Both the position numbers and the translations under genes were made by a program. The notes beneath the pieces were generated by a model. The model searched no databases. It was not told where the DNA came from and saw only the letters and a list, made by a program, of their open reading frames with translations. Shown here one piece after another: positions 6,580 through 9,414 of a stretch of DNA of 9,414 nt. Every line of letters begins with the position of its first letter. Positions within the stretch are counted from its first letter, which is position 1. The stretch comes from Petrotoga sp. UBA5851 (GTDB lineage: Bacteria > Thermotogota > Thermotogae > Petrotogales > Petrotogaceae): NCBI GenBank assembly GCA_002431635.1, contig DJGH01000044.1, positions 1 through 9,414 of the forward strand, in the 5' to 3' direction.

Positions 6580-7947
6580 ATGAAATTTCCAGCAGAAATT
6601 CTTATAGGAATTATATCTGTCTTTATCGTGTTGGTTCTTCTTTTATCAAAAAAGATTGTTAAACCGTTTCTAAAACCAAGAAGTTGGCGGAAGTACAGCG
6701 AGAGTGTAACTGCTTATCTCTATCTTCTTCCTTCTTTTGTTGTGTTAGGAATTTTTGTTTTTTATCCCATAGTTTACTCTTTTGTTCTTAGTTTTTTCAA
6801 ATGGGATTTCAAAAATCAACAAAATCCTATCTTTAACGGACTTGAAAATTATCAGAAGCTTTTTACATTAAGAAATGGAATAGAAGCAAGCTTTAATACA
6901 GCTTTTTTTAATACAATTCTTGTAGTGATGACATTCATATTTTTGATGCATGTGATTTTTGATTTAAAAAAAGTAAAAGATAAAAAGTATACGAAGCTTA
7001 TGTTTGTTATGACTGCATTAGGTCTTGCTTTTGTTATTTTTGGCAGATTTGTTCCTGCTATTGTCATAATAGTCGTATCTATAGTAATGCTTTGTGTGTA
7101 TACTGTTTTAGCTGCCATGAAGTTTATAGAAGGTTCTTCTGACAGACTTATGGGAAGGCTTATACTTTTTTTTGCATTCTATTTTACTTGTTTCAAAATA
7201 GGTATTCCTGAAATAATAAACTATCTCAGCCTTGCTAAGGAGCAATCTGATTTTATAAAATCGATATGGAATACTTCACACTACGTTATTCTCTCAACAC
7301 CTGTCACGATTTTTCTGGCCTTAATAATAGCTCTTTTATTGAATAAAAGCGTCAAAGGTAAGTCGTTTTTCAGGACTTTGTATTTTATACCTTTTGTCAC
7401 AAGCGTGGTAGCGGTTTCATTGGTCTTTCAGTGGATTTTTAACGATAATGGACTTCTAAATTATTTTTTGTCATTTTTTGGTATTGAAAGGATACAGTGG
7501 TTGAAAAATGAAAATTGGACCATACCAACAGTTGCAATAATTTCAGTGTGGAAGCTTATTGGATATTATGCAGTAATATTTCTTTCAGGTCTTCAGAGTA
7601 TTGACAAATCTTATTATGAAGCAGCTGAAGTTGACGGTGCCAGCGGATGGCACAAGCTTAAGTATATAACTTGGCCACTACTTTCACCAACGACTTTTTT
7701 TATTCTTATTGTATCTATGATAGGCGCATTCAAAGTTTTTTCGGAAATTTTTGTTCTTTACTCCGGGCTTCCGGGGCCATACAATAACTCTGGACTTACA
7801 GTTGTTTATTATGTTTATGATAAGTTCTACAATGAACAAAGGATGGGAGAAGCAAGTGCTGCAGCATATGTACTCTTTGGTATAATTCTTCTTTTCACGT
7901 TTGTTCAGATGGCTGCCGGGAAAAACAAAGTTCATTACGATTCTTAG
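6580..7947 (+). CDS. Sugar ABC transporter permease, MalF/UgpA type, with extra membrane segments
   Basis: Inner-membrane subunit of a carbohydrate importer, 455 residues against about 295 for the common UgpA type. The family signature is the EAA loop, EAAEVDGASGWHKLKYITWP (347-366), which docks on the ATPase subunit. Predicted membrane helices lie at about 5-23, 43-70, 109-127, 138-156, 158-178, 192-208, 230-254, 267-286, 318-338, 370-395 and 428-446. The core elements PSFVVLGIFVFYPIVYS and ENYQKLF, and everything from NTSHYVIL (231 on) to the C-terminus, match the family. A stretch from about 117 to 228 with roughly three helices looks inserted, and an F/W-N-T motif occurs both before it (NTAFFNT, 106-112) and after it (WNT, 230-232). 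CAGGAGGGG (6567-6575) precedes the ATG. It lies 16 bases after fliI and 16 before its partner permease. The substrate cannot be told; maltodextrin-like sugars are one possibility. Confidence 0.9.
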   Translation: MKFPAEILIGIISVFIVLVLLLSKKIVKPFLKPRSWRKYSESVTAYLYLLPSFVVLGIFVFYPIVYSFVLSFFKWDFKNQQNPIFNGLENYQKLFTLRNGIEASFNTAFFNTILVVMTFIFLMHVIFDLKKVKDKKYTKLMFVMTALGLAFVIFGRFVPAIVIIVVSIVMLCVYTVLAAMKFIEGSSDRLMGRLILFFAFYFTCFKIGIPEIINYLSLAKEQSDFIKSIWNTSHYVILSTPVTIFLALIIALLLNKSVKGKSFFRTLYFIPFVTSVVAVSLVFQWIFNDNGLLNYFLSFFGIERIQWLKNENWTIPTVAIISVWKLIGYYAVIFLSGLQSIDKSYYEAAEVDGASGWHKLKYITWPLLSPTTFFILIVSMIGAFKVFSEIFVLYSGLPGPYNNSGLTVVYYVYDKFYNEQRMGEASAAAYVLFGIILLFTFVQMAAGKNKVHYDS

Positions 7948-7963
7948 TAAACGGAGGTAAATA

Positions 7964-9414
7964 ATGACATACAATAAATTTTGGAAAACTTTTGGTACAG
8001 TAGCAATATATCTTCTAACGGCTGCCGGAGCTCTTATAATGATCCTTCCTTTTGCGTGGATGATTATAACCTCTTTTAAATCAGAGGGAGAAGTAAATGA
8101 CTGGCCTCCGAAGTGGACATCGAAAAATTTTTATTCTTCCCGTGAGCTTAATGTTCAAACTTCAAGATCCAATGTTTCTGGAAAAGGGAACTTCAATCTG
8201 GCAGAGTTCCGTACTGTTTCTTCAGAAGATACTTTTGAAAGCAATAAACTGGTTTACTATATAAACGATGATCCTGTCTACAGAGGAAAGTTCGAGCTTA
8301 AGTTTGATACATTAGACTACAGTTCTTCGGAAAGTCTTGGAATTATTTTACAGCAGATAAATGATTATATATCTAACACTCAGTTAAGAGATGATCTGAC
8401 AGCTTTTTTTGCTGCTGGAGAAAGTACTCCTGGTTTTTTTGAAGAACTCTACTTCAATCTTTTTTCTCCTGATGACGGTTACTATAAAAAAATTGTTATG
8501 GCGAGACTTATATCTTCAGATATTTCGAAGATGATAACGTATATTAACAGGTTAAATGAAGGGAATATAGATAAACTTGCAGCTTTTAGATTATCAGATA
8601 GTATGTCTTCACAAGAAGTAGCTGAGATTTTGGCAAAAAAAGAAGTTTTTTCTTCTGATTTGGCGTCGCTTAAAGAAAAGCTTATAGAAATAAAAAACAT
8701 TTTGGATACAAACTATAAAGGATCAGAAATGCTTAGCAGCGAAGATGCATCAAAACTGAAAACTCTCTTACTTGATTTTGCATCTCGTATTGATGCATAT
8801 GACGATCCAGTTCTTTCAAAAAATAATCAGATTATGTTGAATCAATTCTATAATCCTGCTGTTAAAAACGTTAATACACTGGAATTTTTAACGTTTTTTA
8901 TGAATTCTTTCAAAAAAGTACAGTCTGAAAAATTATCAGGGCAAAGCATAATTTTTAAGGTTGCCCAAAAAGATAAGATGTATGAAAATTTTGTATTGGA
9001 TATTGAAAAATCAGATTTTCCAGATTTTTTCAAGGATGAGATAAAACAATTACTTACAAAAGACAACATCTTGGAGATAAAAGATATAGTTATCCTTCAA
9101 ATGGAAAAAGAAATGAGTGATAATATCAGAACCAAGCTTTCATCACAACCATCTGATCTTTCTGCATGCATAAGCCTTGTACGCGATGTTGCCAAGCTTT
9201 CACCCAATGAGACTGATTTTAAAGATTTTCTAGGTGAGAATGAACTTAAGTTGTATGAATCTTTTGATGATAGCAAGAAAAATGATTTATTTGAGCTTGC
9301 CGTAAAAAGGCGTGAGTATGATAGTATTTTCAGTAGATTCGGAAAATTTTATGTCGATTCTGTATCTACCGCTGATATAATACAAGCACCATCATTTGTC
9401 AAAACAATACGATA
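7964..9414 (+). CDS. Sugar ABC transporter permease, MalG type, with very large insert (partial, runs off the right edge)
   Basis: The frame is open for 483 codons from ATG 7964 to the window end without a stop; GGAGGT at 7953-7958 gives five-base spacing. The N-terminus is typical of MalG/UgpE permeases: a membrane helix at about 11-36 containing GALIMILPFAWMIITSFKS, then EGEVNDWPPKWTSKNF. In ordinary members (about 275-300 residues) the next membrane helix follows after about 30 residues. Here residues about 60-483 are hydrophilic with no membrane helix: first a likely beta-rich part (about 60-125), then mostly helical, Lys/Asp/Glu/Ser-rich sequence. I recognise no domain in it. If the rest of the permease lies beyond the edge, this is an insert in the first extracytoplasmic loop. 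From memory, and unchecked, Thermotoga MalG proteins are also unusually long. No EAA loop is visible yet, so the subunit role rests on the N-terminus and the MalF-like neighbour. Confidence 0.8.
   Translation, partial: MTYNKFWKTFGTVAIYLLTAAGALIMILPFAWMIITSFKSEGEVNDWPPKWTSKNFYSSRELNVQTSRSNVSGKGNFNLAEFRTVSSEDTFESNKLVYYINDDPVYRGKFELKFDTLDYSSSESLGIILQQINDYISNTQLRDDLTAFFAAGESTPGFFEELYFNLFSPDDGYYKKIVMARLISSDISKMITYINRLNEGNIDKLAAFRLSDSMSSQEVAEILAKKEVFSSDLASLKEKLIEIKNILDTNYKGSEMLSSEDASKLKTLLLDFASRIDAYDDPVLSKNNQIMLNQFYNPAVKNVNTLEFLTFFMNSFKKVQSEKLSGQSIIFKVAQKDKMYENFVLDIEKSDFPDFFKDEIKQLLTKDNILEIKDIVILQMEKEMSDNIRTKLSSQPSDLSACISLVRDVAKLSPNETDFKDFLGENELKLYESFDDSKKNDLFELAVKRREYDSIFSRFGKFYVDSVSTADIIQAPSFVKTIR

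Noticed and set aside
7684..7974. Minus-strand open frame of 96 codons at the end of the MalF-like gene
   Set aside because: It covers the conserved permease C-terminus and the ribosome site of the next gene. No independent coding signal was seen.
8482..9069. Two minus-strand open frames within the MalG insert, considered as separate genes
   Set aside because: The + strand frame runs unbroken through this whole region from a strong start, and the minus products are low-complexity Ser/Phe/Ile sequence.
9133..9202. Short repeat AAGCTTTCA occurring twice in the MalG insert
   Set aside because: Two copies of a nine-base string encoding Lys-Leu-Ser in AT-rich coding sequence are expected by chance; no longer repeat unit surrounds them.
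8141..9414. MalG insert as a frameshifted or fused neighbouring gene
   Set aside because: I translated every codon from 7964 to the edge and found no stop or frame break, and base composition does not change noticeably. A true fusion cannot be excluded without the downstream sequence.

Overview
The window reads as chromosomal DNA from an AT-rich (very roughly two-thirds A+T by eye), flagellated bacterium, probably with two membranes. All supported genes lie on the + strand and fill almost the whole window. The FliG sequence, the fliF-fliG-fliH-fliI order and the base composition are compatible with a spirochaete or another deep flagellated lineage. This assignment is a guess: no rRNA or other taxonomic marker is present.

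Layout: (1) 1-917 is a purine nucleoside phosphorylase gene with a -10-like TATAAT box, a strong ribosome binding site and a hairpin terminator just after its stop codon. (2) 926-1951 is a secreted protein with a lytic transglycosylase (SLT) domain and a beta-rich C-terminal half ending in Phe. It is followed after 16 bases by fliF. (3) 1968-6563 is a compact flagellar block: fliF (MS-ring), fliG (rotor switch), fliH (ATPase regulator) and fliI (export ATPase). The genes abut or overlap, and fliG and fliH use GTG and TTG starts. (4) 6580-9414 holds two MalF/MalG-type sugar ABC permeases, beginning only 16 bases after fliI. The second runs off the right edge.

The flagellar genes encode the membrane ring, the rotor switch on its cytoplasmic face, and the ATPase with its regulator for the flagellar type III export apparatus. 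The transglycosylase just upstream could open peptidoglycan for the rod or remodel the wall around the motor (inference). The permease pair would form the membrane channel of a carbohydrate importer. The binding protein and ATPase are not in the window.

The most unusual items are the permeases. The MalF-like protein carries about 120 extra residues with about three additional membrane helices. The MalG-like protein has, directly after its first membrane helix, an insert of at least about 420 residues predicted to lie outside the cytoplasm. Other points of note are the beta-rich tail on the transglycosylase, an Asp where most bacterial trimeric PNPs have the purine-reading Asn, the absence of fliJ after fliI, and a hairpin that leaves no visible room for a promoter ahead of the transglycosylase-flagellar run. 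I see no mobile element, CRISPR array, tRNA or rRNA, and no non-coding stretch over 100 bases.
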